Source: an uncultured Bacteroidales bacterium (lineage in GTDB: Bacteria > Bacteroidota > Bacteroidia > Bacteroidales > UBA932). Taken from it: DNA of 64,000 bases. The translations under genes and the position numbers were made by a program. Shown in pieces: positions 52,207 to 60,740 of the stretch. The notes under the pieces were generated by a model. That model was given only the letters and a program-made list of their open reading frames with translations, searched no databases and was not told where the DNA came from. The stretch's first letter is position 1; every line of letters begins with the position of its first letter. The stretch spans positions 77,538 through 141,537 of the forward strand of contig CAKVCK010000006.1 in the NCBI GenBank assembly GCA_934725575.1. The letters run 5' to 3'.

Positions 52207-53265
52207 TTACTGAATAGTTTCAATCTGCTCCTTGGAAAGTTTGGTGTACAGCTTGATCTGCTCAATCGGCATTCCACTGGTAAGCAGAGCCTTGGCTACT
52301 TCGAGTCTTCCTTTGATCTCTCCTTCGGCAATACCTTCAGCTTTACCTTCAGCTTTACCTTCAGCTTTACCTTCAGCCATGCCTTTAGCTATACCCTCAG
52401 CCATACCTTTAGCCATACCTTTAGCCATACCCTCAGTTAGACCTTTGGCAGTCCCGTCAGCGATTCCTTTAGCCACTCCGTCGGCGTATCCCGCCTCGAA
52501 GCCCTTGCGCTCGGCGAATTCCCTCTGCGCCAGAATGTCCCTCTCGTTCATCTTGTCAATCTCGTATTTAAGTTTCTTCACTTTGTCGAACGCCGCCACC
52601 TCGCACGCCTGGGCCAGTCGTCTGGAGATTCCGCCTGATTTCTCGATCCACTCGGGTATCCTTTGGAAGTCGCCGCTGTTCCTGAATATATAGAACAGCC
52701 TGTCGAACTCCGTGACACACTCCTCCAGCGTCTTTGTGAACAGTGTCATCTCCACAAAGATAACACTAATTGTCTGATCCGCAACCATTCCGGTCCTTTT
52801 TTCGGTGAACTGCCAGTACGAGATGAAATTGTCGGTGTCCCAGAGCGACTCGTCGTCGTGCCTCAGGCGATAGTTCAGGAAGGAGACCACATAGACCGGG
52901 TGGAGCTTCCCGTACAGATCCCCCTCCGACAGTTCCAGATGGTACAGCCCTGACGCGTAATAGACACACCTCTCGAAAAAGCTGTCCTCCTCGGCCGCCT
53001 GCATCTCCACGATGAACGTCCTGTTGTCCTTGTCCACACAGACTAAGTCGAGCACCGTCTTCTTCCCGTTGATCAGATCCCTCTGCTGCTCGCGATCGGA
53101 ATATTCCTTGATGTCCTCGATCCTTGCCTCAGGAGGCAGGATCTGGTTCAGCACCCCGATGAGGATGTCCTTGTTGTTCCTGTCGGCGAACACCGCCTTG
53201 AATCCCACGTCGCTTCGCAGGTTGACGAACGGAGCGAGCTCTTGTTTCTTTTCATTGAAATACAT
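52207..53265 (-). CDS. Rpn-family recombination-promoting nuclease (PD-(D/E)XK transposase-like)
   Basis: A 352-residue protein of the Rpn/PDDEXK_2 family, DNA nucleases related to the RpnA-E proteins of E. coli. The N-terminal core is recognisable: FVNLRSDVGFKAVFADRNNK, then the active-site strand VLDLVCVDKDNRTFIVEMQ (Asp, then Glu-x-Gln). The middle region ends in KKLKYEIDKMNERDILAQ. Residues about 260-320 are a string of four-residue repeats (A-K-G-M, A-E-G-I, A-E-G-K) encoded by 12-base DNA repeats, followed by a conserved LTSGMPIEQIKLYTKLSKEQ tail. These genes are often multicopy. No inverted repeats bounding the gene were seen. Confidence 0.88.
   Translation of the reverse strand: MYFNEKKQELAPFVNLRSDVGFKAVFADRNNKDILIGVLNQILPPEARIEDIKEYSDREQQRDLINGKKTVLDLVCVDKDNRTFIVEMQAAEEDSFFERCVYYASGLYHLELSEGDLYGKLHPVYVVSFLNYRLRHDDESLWDTDNFISYWQFTEKRTGMVADQTISVIFVEMTLFTKTLEECVTEFDRLFYIFRNSGDFQRIPEWIEKSGGISRRLAQACEVAAFDKVKKLKYEIDKMNERDILAQREFAERKGFEAGYADGVAKGIADGTAKGLTEGMAKGMAKGMAEGIAKGMAEGKAEGKAEGKAEGIAEGEIKGRLEVAKALLTSGMPIEQIKLYTKLSKEQIETIQ
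52327..52445. repeat. 12-base repeats inside the Rpn-family gene
   Basis: Tandem copies of CCTTCAGCTTTA and CCTTTAGCCATA (plus-strand reading) encode alternating Ala-Glu-Gly-Lys and Ala-Lys-Gly-Met units. The in-frame period allows copy-number change without frameshift. Confidence 0.8.
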
Positions 53266-53504
53266 AGTTCAAATTTTAAATAAATATTGAACTACAATAA
53301 TATGCACAATAAACGTAAATAATGAAAAGAAACAGAAAAACCGTATTAAAAAACAAAAATATTTTTTCTTACCATTGTCTTTGCCGAGGACTCATTTCCG
53401 GCCAACAAAACAGGATCGGAATAGTAGTTGAAAAAAAATATCAGTGTACCAACGGCCTGCTGGCGAGACATATATTCCGGTCGATGAGCGTGCCGTAACT
53501 GGAA

Positions 53505-54233
53505 CTACCGCCGTATGTCAATGATGAACTTGCCGTCGAAATAGGGGTCTGTGAGCCATTGGGTGACGGGCCAGGTGGAGACGGATCCTTTGCGGAGGCG
53601 CTCGCGTGCCATAAGGTCGCAGATCTCCTCGTTGATGTCACCGCCTTTCAGATAGAGGATGGATCGGGTATATTTCCCTTTCACCCACGGATAGAAATCG
53701 GTGAGGGAGGCCACGGCGCGGGACACAATGAAGTCGAACCTGACGGGAAGGCTCTCGGCGCGGGCGTTGACGATCTCGACGTTTTCAAGTCCGAGCATAT
53801 TCGCTATTTCTTTGGCCACGATGGTTTTCTTGCCGACGGAGTCGCAAAGGGTGAACTTCACGTTCGGAAATATCACGGCAAGCGGGATGCCCGGGAATCC
53901 GCCGCCGGTGCCAAGGTCCAGAACCTTTAATACGGCCTGTGGCACTTCCGCCTGTGAATTGGAGCCAGCGGCCCCCTCCGGACCTTCAGTGTGTGGGGCT
54001 GTGAACAATGAATATATCTCCGGACGCTGCGTTCGGAGATATTCAGCTATGGCAAGCGAGTGGAGGATGTGGTGGTCGTACAGGCCGTCGATGTCCTTGC
54101 GTGAGATGACGTTGATCTTGGCGTTCCAGTCGCGGTAGCCGCCGTCCATCAGCCTGAAACGCTCAAGCATCCGTTCTGTGACATCCGGAAACGAGGCCTT
54201 CAGCAAAACCTCGAAATCGGCGAACGTCATCAT
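53505..54233 (-). CDS. rsmG: 16S rRNA (guanine-527-N7)-methyltransferase RsmG
   Basis: A 242-residue S-adenosylmethionine-dependent enzyme that methylates G527 of 16S rRNA. The typical opening (WNAKINVISRKDIDGLYDHH followed by ILHSLAI) and the SAM-binding motif VLDLGTGGGFPGIPLAVIFP are present, as is the later FDFIVSRAVASLTDFYPWV. An Ala/Gly/Ser/Pro-rich insert (EGPEGAAGSNSQAEVPQ, about residues 83-100) separates the helical N-terminus from the Rossmann fold. The gene overlaps the ECF sigma gene by four bases (ATGA), so translation is likely coupled within the polA operon. Confidence 0.95.
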   Translation of the reverse strand: MMTFADFEVLLKASFPDVTERMLERFRLMDGGYRDWNAKINVISRKDIDGLYDHHILHSLAIAEYLRTQRPEIYSLFTAPHTEGPEGAAGSNSQAEVPQAVLKVLDLGTGGGFPGIPLAVIFPNVKFTLCDSVGKKTIVAKEIANMLGLENVEIVNARAESLPVRFDFIVSRAVASLTDFYPWVKGKYTRSILYLKGGDINEEICDLMARERLRKGSVSTWPVTQWLTDPYFDGKFIIDIRR

Positions 54234-54844
54234 ATTCCTTCCTCCTCTTTCCTACGGAGGTCGTCGATCATCTGCTTCGCGCGGCGGATCCTGGTCTTGA
54301 CGGTGTTGAGTTCCATCTGAAGAGCCTCGGCTATCTCGTTGTACTTCATTCCTTCGATCAGCCTCTTGCGGGCGATATCCCTGTAAAGGTCAGGCAGCCG
54401 GTCGATGTACTTGTTGTGCTCCTCCTCATTCTCGATCTTGATGAGGGAGTTGAGAGCGTCCTCGGTCTGGTCAGGAATCCCTTCGACACCTGAAGGCTTG
54501 TTCTCGTCGTCAAGATAGACGATCTGGTTCTTCGGATGCACCCTCTGCTCCTGCTCCAGAGTGTCCAAAGCCGTGTTCTTCGCTATTGTGCAGAGCCAGG
54601 TCAGGAAACGACTCTTGTACTGATCGTAGTTCAGAATCTGCCGGAAGGCCTTCTCGAAGCTCCGGCTGCAGATGTCATCGGCAACGTAGTCGTCTATATT
54701 CTTGAAACGGGCCTTGATGTAAGACCTCAATTGCTCGATGTGGCGGTCCCAAAGGGCGGTAAACGCAAGTCCGTTACCCTTCTGGGCCAGGATGATCAGC
54801 TCATCAGTGGGCTTCAAGCCAATTTTTCCCATAATTGCATTCAA
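54230..54844 (-). CDS. ECF-type RNA polymerase sigma factor
   Basis: A 204-residue sigma-70-family factor with only regions 2 and 4. Region 2 is visible in FTALWDRHIEQLRSYIKARF and YKSRFLTWLCTIAKNTALD; region 4 in RLPDLYRDIARKRLIEGMKY followed by NEIAEALQMELNTVKTRIRR, a helix-turn-helix. No anti-sigma gene is adjacent, unlike typical ECF pairs. Instead the gene is sandwiched between polA (overlap of 29 to 41 bases, depending on whether Met5 at 54832 or Met1 is used) and rsmG (4-base overlap). It is therefore probably expressed constitutively with these housekeeping genes. The regulon cannot be inferred. Confidence 0.9.
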   Translation of the reverse strand: MNAIMGKIGLKPTDELIILAQKGNGLAFTALWDRHIEQLRSYIKARFKNIDDYVADDICSRSFEKAFRQILNYDQYKSRFLTWLCTIAKNTALDTLEQEQRVHPKNQIVYLDDENKPSGVEGIPDQTEDALNSLIKIENEEEHNKYIDRLPDLYRDIARKRLIEGMKYNEIAEALQMELNTVKTRIRRAKQMIDDLRRKEEEGI

Positions 54845-57452
54845 CTGTTAGTGGTACTGAAAGTTTCACGACATTTTCCATACGGTCAATGACGATCTGT
54901 CTAAGTTCATCAATCTCCTCGGGAACCGCATCGAACACAAGCTCGTCGTGGATCTGGAGAACCATCCGGCTCTTCATTCCGGCAATACTCTTGTCCACCT
55001 CGATCATCGCCATCTTGATGATGTCGGCGGAAGTGCCTTGGATCGGCGCGTTCACGGCGTTCCTCTCGGCGAGAGCCCTCAGCGTTCCGTTCTTGGAATT
55101 GATGTCAGGTATATACCTTCTTCTTCCGAAGATGGTCTCAACGTAGCCGGTCTCCCTCGCCGCCGCCTTTGTGTCCTCGATGAACGAGCGGATGGACGGG
55201 AATCCCGCGAAGTAGTCTTCTATGATATTCTGGGCCTCCTTGCGGCCTATTCTCAATCTCTGTGCCAGTCCGAAAGCCGAGATTCCGTACATAATCCCGA
55301 AATTGGCTGTCTTGGCGATGCGCCTTTGGTCGGCGGTTACCTGCTCGTGAGGGATCCCGAAAATCTTCGCGGCGGTCGCCGCGTGGACATCTATCCCGTC
55401 CTTGAAAGCGTTGATCAGATGCTGGTCGCAGCTCAGGTGCGCCATAATCCTCAGCTCGATCTGAGAATAGTCCGCGGACAGAATCAGGCCGTCCGGAGCG
55501 CTCGGCACGAAGGCCTTGCGGATCTCCTTTCCTTGTTCTGACCTTATAGGAATATTCTGGAGGTTCGGGTTCGATGAACTGAGTCTGCCAGTGGCCGTAA
55601 GCGCTTGATTGAAGGTCGTGTGCACCTTGCCGTCAGACGGATCTATGTAACCGGGGAACGGCTCTATGTAGGTGGACAGCAGCTTCCGCACGGCGCGATA
55701 TTCAAGAATCTCGTCGATGATAGGATGCTTCTCCGCCAGATCCAGCAGGGTGGATTCTTCCGTTGAATATGTCCCGTTGGCGTTCTTCTTCGGCTTGTCG
55801 GAAAGTCGCAGTTTCTCGAACAGCAACTCCCCGATCTGTTTCGGAGACGAGACGTTGAGATTTGGCTCTCCGGCCATCTCACGGATCTTTGCTTCACGGG
55901 ATGTCACCTCAGCACGTAGATGAGCGGTGAAATCCTTCAATGAGTTTAGGTCAACCCTGACCCCGTTGCGCTCCATCCTGGAGAGCACCTTCAGCAGCGG
56001 CTCCTCCATTGTGTCGTACAGATCCGTGACCGAAGCCTTGTCCAGATCCTCGCGAAGCCTTTCCTGAAGCAGCAGCAGTATCGCGGCCTCCTTGCTTCTG
56101 TCCACCGAGACCTCGTCCGAAGGAATGTCATCGAACAGGGAACCTGTGGATGGTACGGAGGTCTTTGCGGAAGCGTCGTCAAGCGACACTCCCAGAACGC
56201 CCTGCGCCAGCACTTCGATCTTGTGACTCTTCTCAGGGTCAAGTAGATAGTGCATCAAGGCGATGTCGTGCAGCCTGCCTTGAAGCGACACACCACCGGC
56301 GGCCATAATATTCATCTGCCTCTTAAGGTCGTCGCCGCATTTTGCGACCGTGTCATTCTCAAGCAGCGCCTTGAACTCCTGCAGACCGCCTTCCGCCGCG
56401 ACAATCCTCTCCCCGGAGCGAGCCCCGACAATGATCCTTCTTGTTTTTGTGAATATGCTCCCGTCGGCTCCTTCAGTGATTACCGAGCACAATCCTGCCT
56501 TCACGGCGGCCTTGACAGCCTCTGCCGGACGCACCTTGGCGATCTCCGGCAGATCGGCATCCGGCTTTTTCTCCGCCGAACCGACGTGGCCTATGAATCT
56601 GTTAAGGGAGTTAAATTCGTATTTCTCAAAGAGGTCCGCCAATTCAGGACCGTATTCCTGATTGACCTTCAACCCATCTGTTGGGATGTCAACCTCGATG
56701 TCCGTCTTGATGGTGACGAGCTCGTGGCTGAGCCCGATGTGGTCCCGCGCGTCCTCGAACTGGGTCTTCTGCCGAGGAGTCAGCTCGTCCAGATGCTCGT
56801 AGATCTCCTTGACGGAACCGTACTTGGCGACCAGCTTGCTGGCTCCGACCTCGCCGACACCCTTCACACCGGGCACATTGTCGGCTGTGTCCCCACAGAT
56901 GGTCAGCATATCGATGACCTGTCCCGGGGAATTGATCCCGTACCTCTCACAGATTTCCTTGACACCGATGATCTCGTTGTCATTGCCGGCCTTTCCAGGC
57001 TTGTACTGCCAGATGTGCGGTTCGATAAGCTGTCCGTAATCCTTGTCCGGAGTCACCATAAAGACATCCAACCCTTCCCCTGCGCAGCGTTTGGCCATAG
57101 AACCGATCACATCATCGGCCTCGAATCCCTTCAGCATCAAGGTCGGGATATTCATCGCCTTGCATAATTCCATCAACGGCTCAAGGGCGTCGATGACCAG
57201 CTGCGGAGTCTCCTTGCGGTTCGCCTTGTACTCGGGGTACATCTTGTTCCTAAACGTGCCGCCCGGCGGGTCGAAAGCCACGGCCAGGTAGTCCGGCTTT
57301 TCCCTTGCAAGCAGTTCGAGTATGTACTTGGTGAACCCGTAAAGAATCGACATATCGGCTCCCTTGGAGTTGATCATCGGCCTTCTGAGGAACGCATAGT
57401 ACATCTTGAAGATCAGTGCGTGCCCGTCTATGAAGAATATCTTTCCCGGCAT
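54804..57452 (-). CDS. polA: DNA polymerase I, apparently lacking proofreading motifs
   Basis: An 882-residue family A polymerase for Okazaki fragment processing and repair. The 5'-3' exonuclease domain (about 1-290) has the acidic metal sites (FFIDGHALIF, AFDPPGGTFR, GFEADDVIG, VTPDKDYGQL, CGDTADNVPGVKGVG). The polymerase domain has motif A (LSADYSQIELRIMAHL), motif B (RRIAKTANFGIMYG) and motif C (QIHDELVFD). The middle domain (about 310-450) lacks the Asp-x-Glu of ExoI: the matching strand reads CSVITEGADG. KYD of ExoII appears as LKRQ, and no Tyr-x-x-x-Asp ExoIII is seen. Proofreading is therefore predicted to be absent, as in Taq-type enzymes. First gene of polA-sigma-rsmG. Confidence 0.96.
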   Translation of the reverse strand: MPGKIFFIDGHALIFKMYYAFLRRPMINSKGADMSILYGFTKYILELLAREKPDYLAVAFDPPGGTFRNKMYPEYKANRKETPQLVIDALEPLMELCKAMNIPTLMLKGFEADDVIGSMAKRCAGEGLDVFMVTPDKDYGQLIEPHIWQYKPGKAGNDNEIIGVKEICERYGINSPGQVIDMLTICGDTADNVPGVKGVGEVGASKLVAKYGSVKEIYEHLDELTPRQKTQFEDARDHIGLSHELVTIKTDIEVDIPTDGLKVNQEYGPELADLFEKYEFNSLNRFIGHVGSAEKKPDADLPEIAKVRPAEAVKAAVKAGLCSVITEGADGSIFTKTRRIIVGARSGERIVAAEGGLQEFKALLENDTVAKCGDDLKRQMNIMAAGGVSLQGRLHDIALMHYLLDPEKSHKIEVLAQGVLGVSLDDASAKTSVPSTGSLFDDIPSDEVSVDRSKEAAILLLLQERLREDLDKASVTDLYDTMEEPLLKVLSRMERNGVRVDLNSLKDFTAHLRAEVTSREAKIREMAGEPNLNVSSPKQIGELLFEKLRLSDKPKKNANGTYSTEESTLLDLAEKHPIIDEILEYRAVRKLLSTYIEPFPGYIDPSDGKVHTTFNQALTATGRLSSSNPNLQNIPIRSEQGKEIRKAFVPSAPDGLILSADYSQIELRIMAHLSCDQHLINAFKDGIDVHAATAAKIFGIPHEQVTADQRRIAKTANFGIMYGISAFGLAQRLRIGRKEAQNIIEDYFAGFPSIRSFIEDTKAAARETGYVETIFGRRRYIPDINSKNGTLRALAERNAVNAPIQGTSADIIKMAMIEVDKSIAGMKSRMVLQIHDELVFDAVPEEIDELRQIVIDRMENVVKLSVPLTVECNYGKNWLEAH

Positions 57453-57509
57453 TATCCTTTTTGTTTTGTCAGCGGGCTGTCGCTCCGTCCGGATCAGCCC
57501 CTATCTTTA

Positions 57510-57540
57510 CAAAGATACGAAAATGTTCCTTGGTTTCAAA
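57510..57540 (-). promoter_or_regulatory. Promoter of the polA-sigma-rsmG operon
   Basis: Read on the minus strand, TTTG (57537-57540) and TATCTTTG (57510-57517) are 19 bases apart, matching the -33/-7 consensus. The -7 box lies in a small palindrome, ATCTTTACAAAGAT. The leader to the polA ATG is about 50 bases. Confidence 0.75.
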
Positions 57541-58150
57541 ACTTTTGCCCGAGCCGGAGTGTCGCATCGGAGAACCGTGCCCCATCGTAAATGTCGTGCG
57601 TGGAGAAGATCACCGTAATCCCGGTTGTGTGCGCAAGGTTCTGGAGGGTGCGAAGGACCATAACCCGGTTGTCCACGTCCAGAAAGGCGGTAGGCTCGTC
57701 CAGAAGCAGCACGTTCGCCTTTCTGGTCAAGGCCGTGGCGATGCACGCTTTCTGGAACTCCCCATCGGAGATGAGGCTGATGTCCTTGTTGGCCAATGAG
57801 CCGAGGCCGAGCGTGCGGATCGCATCCTCCATAGCGGCCTCCGCCGCAGAGTCCAGTTTTCTGAATATACCCGACGCCGAGAACAGGCTCGTGCGGATGA
57901 ACTCCCTGACAGAGAATCCTTTGACTTTAGGAATATGTGTGGGCACCATCACGACCGGGCCGCCAGCCGAGAAGCCGCCCGAAAGTGGCGGAAGGAGCCC
58001 CGCGATTGTCTTCATAAGCGTGCTCTTCCCGCTGCCGTTCGGCCCTTGGAGCATCACGGACTGTCCGTCGGAATATTCAAAAGTCAGTGGCCCGTTGGCC
58101 TTGATGCCTCTGTGGCCTATGATCAATTCGCTTGCTTTCAGCATATTCAC
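57536..58150 (-). CDS. ABC transporter ATP-binding protein of the FecE/BtuD type, short and atypical
   Basis: A 204-residue ATPase, shorter than the usual 250 or so. Walker A is GPNGSGKST, Walker B is VLLLDEPTAFLD and the H-loop is STHD, so ATP binding looks intact. The signature, normally LSGGQ, reads ISDGEFQK. Where the Q-loop glutamine is expected, the sequence has VMVPTHIPK. It overlaps the FecCD-type permease gene by four bases and is therefore its partner. No binding-protein gene is adjacent. By family the cargo should be a siderophore, haem or cobalamin, delivered by a protein encoded elsewhere. The odd signature leaves some doubt about normal coupling. Confidence 0.88.
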   Translation of the reverse strand: MNMLKASELIIGHRGIKANGPLTFEYSDGQSVMLQGPNGSGKSTLMKTIAGLLPPLSGGFSAGGPVVMVPTHIPKVKGFSVREFIRTSLFSASGIFRKLDSAAEAAMEDAIRTLGLGSLANKDISLISDGEFQKACIATALTRKANVLLLDEPTAFLDVDNRVMVLRTLQNLAHTTGITVIFSTHDIYDGARFSDATLRLGQKF

Positions 58151-59106
58151 CTCCTTTTCATCAGAATGGCCAGAATGATAGGGATGCCGATCAGCGCCAT
58201 CGTGCTTCCGACAGGCAGGGGAGCGGGGAAGGCGCTTGAAAGTATGTCGGCGACAAGGGAGAGTCCCGCTCCCGTGAGCATCACCGCCGGGATAACCTTC
58301 AAGTGCACGGAAGTGCCGAGAAAGCCTCTGGCGATGTGCGGGGCCACGATTCCGACAAAGCCAAGCGGCCCGCAGAACGCCGTGACAGCCCCGGCCATCA
58401 GGCAGCTCCCGATCATCGCGATGCCGCGGATCCGGGAGATGTCCGCGCCCGCCAGGCTGGCATATTCATCCCCGAAAAGGGCTATGTCCAGTCCTTTGCT
58501 GTTAATATAGGTAAGCGCCGTTCCGGTGAAGAGCGCCCCTGCGATCACCGCCACTTCGCCCGGCCGGCTTCCGGAGAAACTTCCCGCCGACCAGCTGTAG
58601 AATACTTTCAGGCTTTCGGCGTTGGCGGAATATTCAAGGATGGAGGTCGCGGCGCTGAAGATGAACCCCAGCATCACGCCGAAGATCAGCAATGTTGTGG
58701 CACTCTGGAATTTAGATGCCACGGTGACAACCAGTAGGGAAGTCAGCAGCGCTCCGGCGAAAGCCGCGGCGGCCACGGTCAAGCCGGACAAAACGGCGGG
58801 TAGGGAAGCGCCGATGAGGAGGGTCGCCATCGCCGCCCCGGTTCCGGCTCCCGCGCTCACGCCCATAATGTGTGGGTCGGCGAGCGGATTGCGGAACACG
58901 CTTTGCATCTGGAGTCCGGCGAGGGAAAGACACGCGCCGGCAAGGACAGCCGTCAGCATCCTTGGAAGCCTGAGTTTCAGGAATATGCCCGCATCCATCA
59001 CGGCCAGTCCGGTCGCTCCGGTGGCCAGATCGATCCCGGCGAGCGACAGAACCGCCACAGTGAGCAGGAATATTTTAGAGCGACTCTTCATCTTGGGAAC
59101 TGTCAT
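58147..59106 (-). CDS. FecCD-family ABC transporter permease (siderophore/haem/B12 type)
   Basis: A 319-residue inner-membrane permease with about nine or ten helices. Family motifs are LRLPRMLTAVLAGACLSLAG, LQMQSVFRNPLADPHIMGVS, SWSAGSFSGSRPGEV and the cytoplasmic coupling region ADISRIRGIA ... GPLGFVGIVAPHIAR. It ends in a helix PLPVGSTMALIGIPIILAIL. The length matches the family. Its stop overlaps the ATPase start, and both are read away from the divergent pepC-like gene. There is no solute-binding protein gene in the window. Confidence 0.93.
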   Translation of the reverse strand: MTVPKMKSRSKIFLLTVAVLSLAGIDLATGATGLAVMDAGIFLKLRLPRMLTAVLAGACLSLAGLQMQSVFRNPLADPHIMGVSAGAGTGAAMATLLIGASLPAVLSGLTVAAAAFAGALLTSLLVVTVASKFQSATTLLIFGVMLGFIFSAATSILEYSANAESLKVFYSWSAGSFSGSRPGEVAVIAGALFTGTALTYINSKGLDIALFGDEYASLAGADISRIRGIAMIGSCLMAGAVTAFCGPLGFVGIVAPHIARGFLGTSVHLKVIPAVMLTGAGLSLVADILSSAFPAPLPVGSTMALIGIPIILAILMKRR

Positions 59107-59197
59107 CGAAGCCGTCCGTCAAATTGAGCGACTTCTTACAATCTTTCGGATATTCCCGAAAATTTTCGTTAAATTTACACCAAATCTTTGAATAATT

Positions 59198-60592
59198 ATG
59201 AACAAAAAGACTCTTATCCTTGCGTCCGCGCTTCTGGTTCTCTGCGGGACCGGCGCTTTCGCCCAGAAACAGTCCAAAAACGGGGGTATCTCCGCCGAGA
59301 TGCTGACCGAGATCCGTAAAGGTTATGAAGGCACGGCCTCAGACAAGGCTGTCCGCAACGCCCTCAACGCCGCCGCCATCAATGTCCTCGCCGCCAATTC
59401 CGAGAACATCGCGATGATCGACACCCACTTCTCCGACGAGGTGAAGACCAAGGGGCGCACCAACCAGAAATCCTCCGGCCGCTGCTGGCTGTTCACCGGA
59501 CTCAATGTCCTCAGATCCAGGATGATCGACAAATACGACCTTGGAGCTTTCACGTTCTCGCAGAACTATGTGTTCTTCTACGACCAGCTTGAGAAGGCCA
59601 ACCTTTTTCTTCAGGGTGTGATCGACACGAAGGGACTGAGCTTCGATGACCGCAAGGTTGACTGGCTGTTCCGCAACCCGATCGGGGACGGCGGACAGTT
59701 CACCGGAGTGTCCAACCTCATTATGAAATACGGTGTCGTTCCGTCCGATGTTATGCCTGAGACCTACTGCGCCAACAACACTTCCCAGATGCGCGCCCAG
59801 ATCGCCACCAAGCTCCGTGAGGACGGACTCAAACTTCGTGACGCTGCTGCCAAGGACTGCCCTGCGATGAAGACCGAGATGCTCAAAGAGATCTACCGGA
59901 TGCTGGTTCTCTGTCTCGGCGAGCCGCCGGTTGAGTTCGAGTGGACGCGCTACGACTCCAAGGGCAACTTCGTCAGCACCAAGACCTACACCCCGAAGTC
60001 TTTCTACAATGAATATGTCGGAGCGGATCTTGAGAACAACTATATTATGGTGATGAACGACCCTACCCGTGAATATGGCAAGGTCTATGAGATCGACTAC
60101 GACCGTCACGTCTATGACGGACAGAACTGGCTCTACATCAACCTCCCTATCGAGAGGATCAAGGAGATGGCCATCGCCTCCATCAAGGACAATACGGCGA
60201 TGTACTTCTCCTGCGACGTGGCCAAGTTTATGGACCGCCAGAAGGGTACTCTCGATCTGAACAATTTCGATTACGGCTCTCTTTTCGGAACGACATTCCC
60301 GATGGACAAGCGCCAGAGGGTGCAGACACACGCCAGCGGCTCGTCGCACGCGATGACCCTCATCGCTGTGGACCTTAAGGACGGCAAGCCTGTGAAATGG
60401 ATGGTTGAGAACAGCTGGGGTGCCGATTCCGGCTACAAGGGCAACCTCATTATGACCGACGAGTGGTTCGACAACTATATGTTCCGTCTCGTGGTCGAGA
60501 AGAAGTACGTTCCTTCGGACGTTATGAATATGCTCAATCAGAAGCCGACCCTCCTCCCGGCCTGGGACCCGATGTTCCTTCCGGAGGAGTAG
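59198..60592 (+). CDS. Exported C1-family aminopeptidase (bleomycin hydrolase/PepC-like)
   Basis: A 464-residue papain-fold peptidase of the C1B (bleomycin hydrolase, aminopeptidase C) group. A signal peptide (MNKKTLILASALLVLCGTG, cut near AFAQ) places it in the periplasm or outside, unlike the cytoplasmic PepC of lactic bacteria. The catalytic set is visible: Gln90 and Cys96 in NQKSSGRCWLF, His384 in SGSSHAMTLI and Asn405 in VENSWG. FSQNYVFFYDQLEKANLFL and GGQFTGVSNLIMKYG are C1B features. It likely trims peptides. An unusual interleaved inverted-repeat structure follows the gene and contains its terminator. Confidence 0.92.
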   Translation: MNKKTLILASALLVLCGTGAFAQKQSKNGGISAEMLTEIRKGYEGTASDKAVRNALNAAAINVLAANSENIAMIDTHFSDEVKTKGRTNQKSSGRCWLFTGLNVLRSRMIDKYDLGAFTFSQNYVFFYDQLEKANLFLQGVIDTKGLSFDDRKVDWLFRNPIGDGGQFTGVSNLIMKYGVVPSDVMPETYCANNTSQMRAQIATKLREDGLKLRDAAAKDCPAMKTEMLKEIYRMLVLCLGEPPVEFEWTRYDSKGNFVSTKTYTPKSFYNEYVGADLENNYIMVMNDPTREYGKVYEIDYDRHVYDGQNWLYINLPIERIKEMAIASIKDNTAMYFSCDVAKFMDRQKGTLDLNNFDYGSLFGTTFPMDKRQRVQTHASGSSHAMTLIAVDLKDGKPVKWMVENSWGADSGYKGNLIMTDEWFDNYMFRLVVEKKYVPSDVMNMLNQKPTLLPAWDPMFLPEE

Positions 60593-60611
60593 TCTACCTG
60601 TAGCTGAGCTT

Positions 60612-60718
60612 GTGGTTCGACAGGCTCACCAACCATCGAAGCGACAATCTGATAAACGAAAGATCCCCGTGCACTCGGCGGTTGGTGAGCTTGTCGAACC
60701 ACCACAGTGCACGGGGAT
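60612..60718. terminator. Terminator hairpin interleaved with an inverted REP pair
   Basis: Arms A (60612-60634) and A' (60680-60702) are 23-base inverse complements with one mismatch and contain the REP core. Arms B (60663-60675, ATCCCCGTGCACT) and B' (60706-60718) are perfect 13-base complements followed by TTTCC. The order A-B-A'-B' is interleaved, so the two hairpins exclude each other or form a pseudoknot. B/B' alone is a good terminator for the peptidase gene. Confidence 0.7.
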
Positions 60719-60740
60719 TTCCTATCCGTTTTTCAATAGT

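Noticed and set aside
53266..53504. Possible minus-strand promoter (CAAAAATA at 53354-53361) for the Rpn gene
   Set aside because: It sits about 90 bases from the start with no -33 partner in an A/T-rich tract, so a chance match is likely.
59339..60349. 336-codon minus-strand open frame opposite the C1 peptidase gene
   Set aside because: It lies wholly antisense to a well-supported gene with intact catalytic motifs. The translation has no recognisable family and is a by-product of GC-rich codons.
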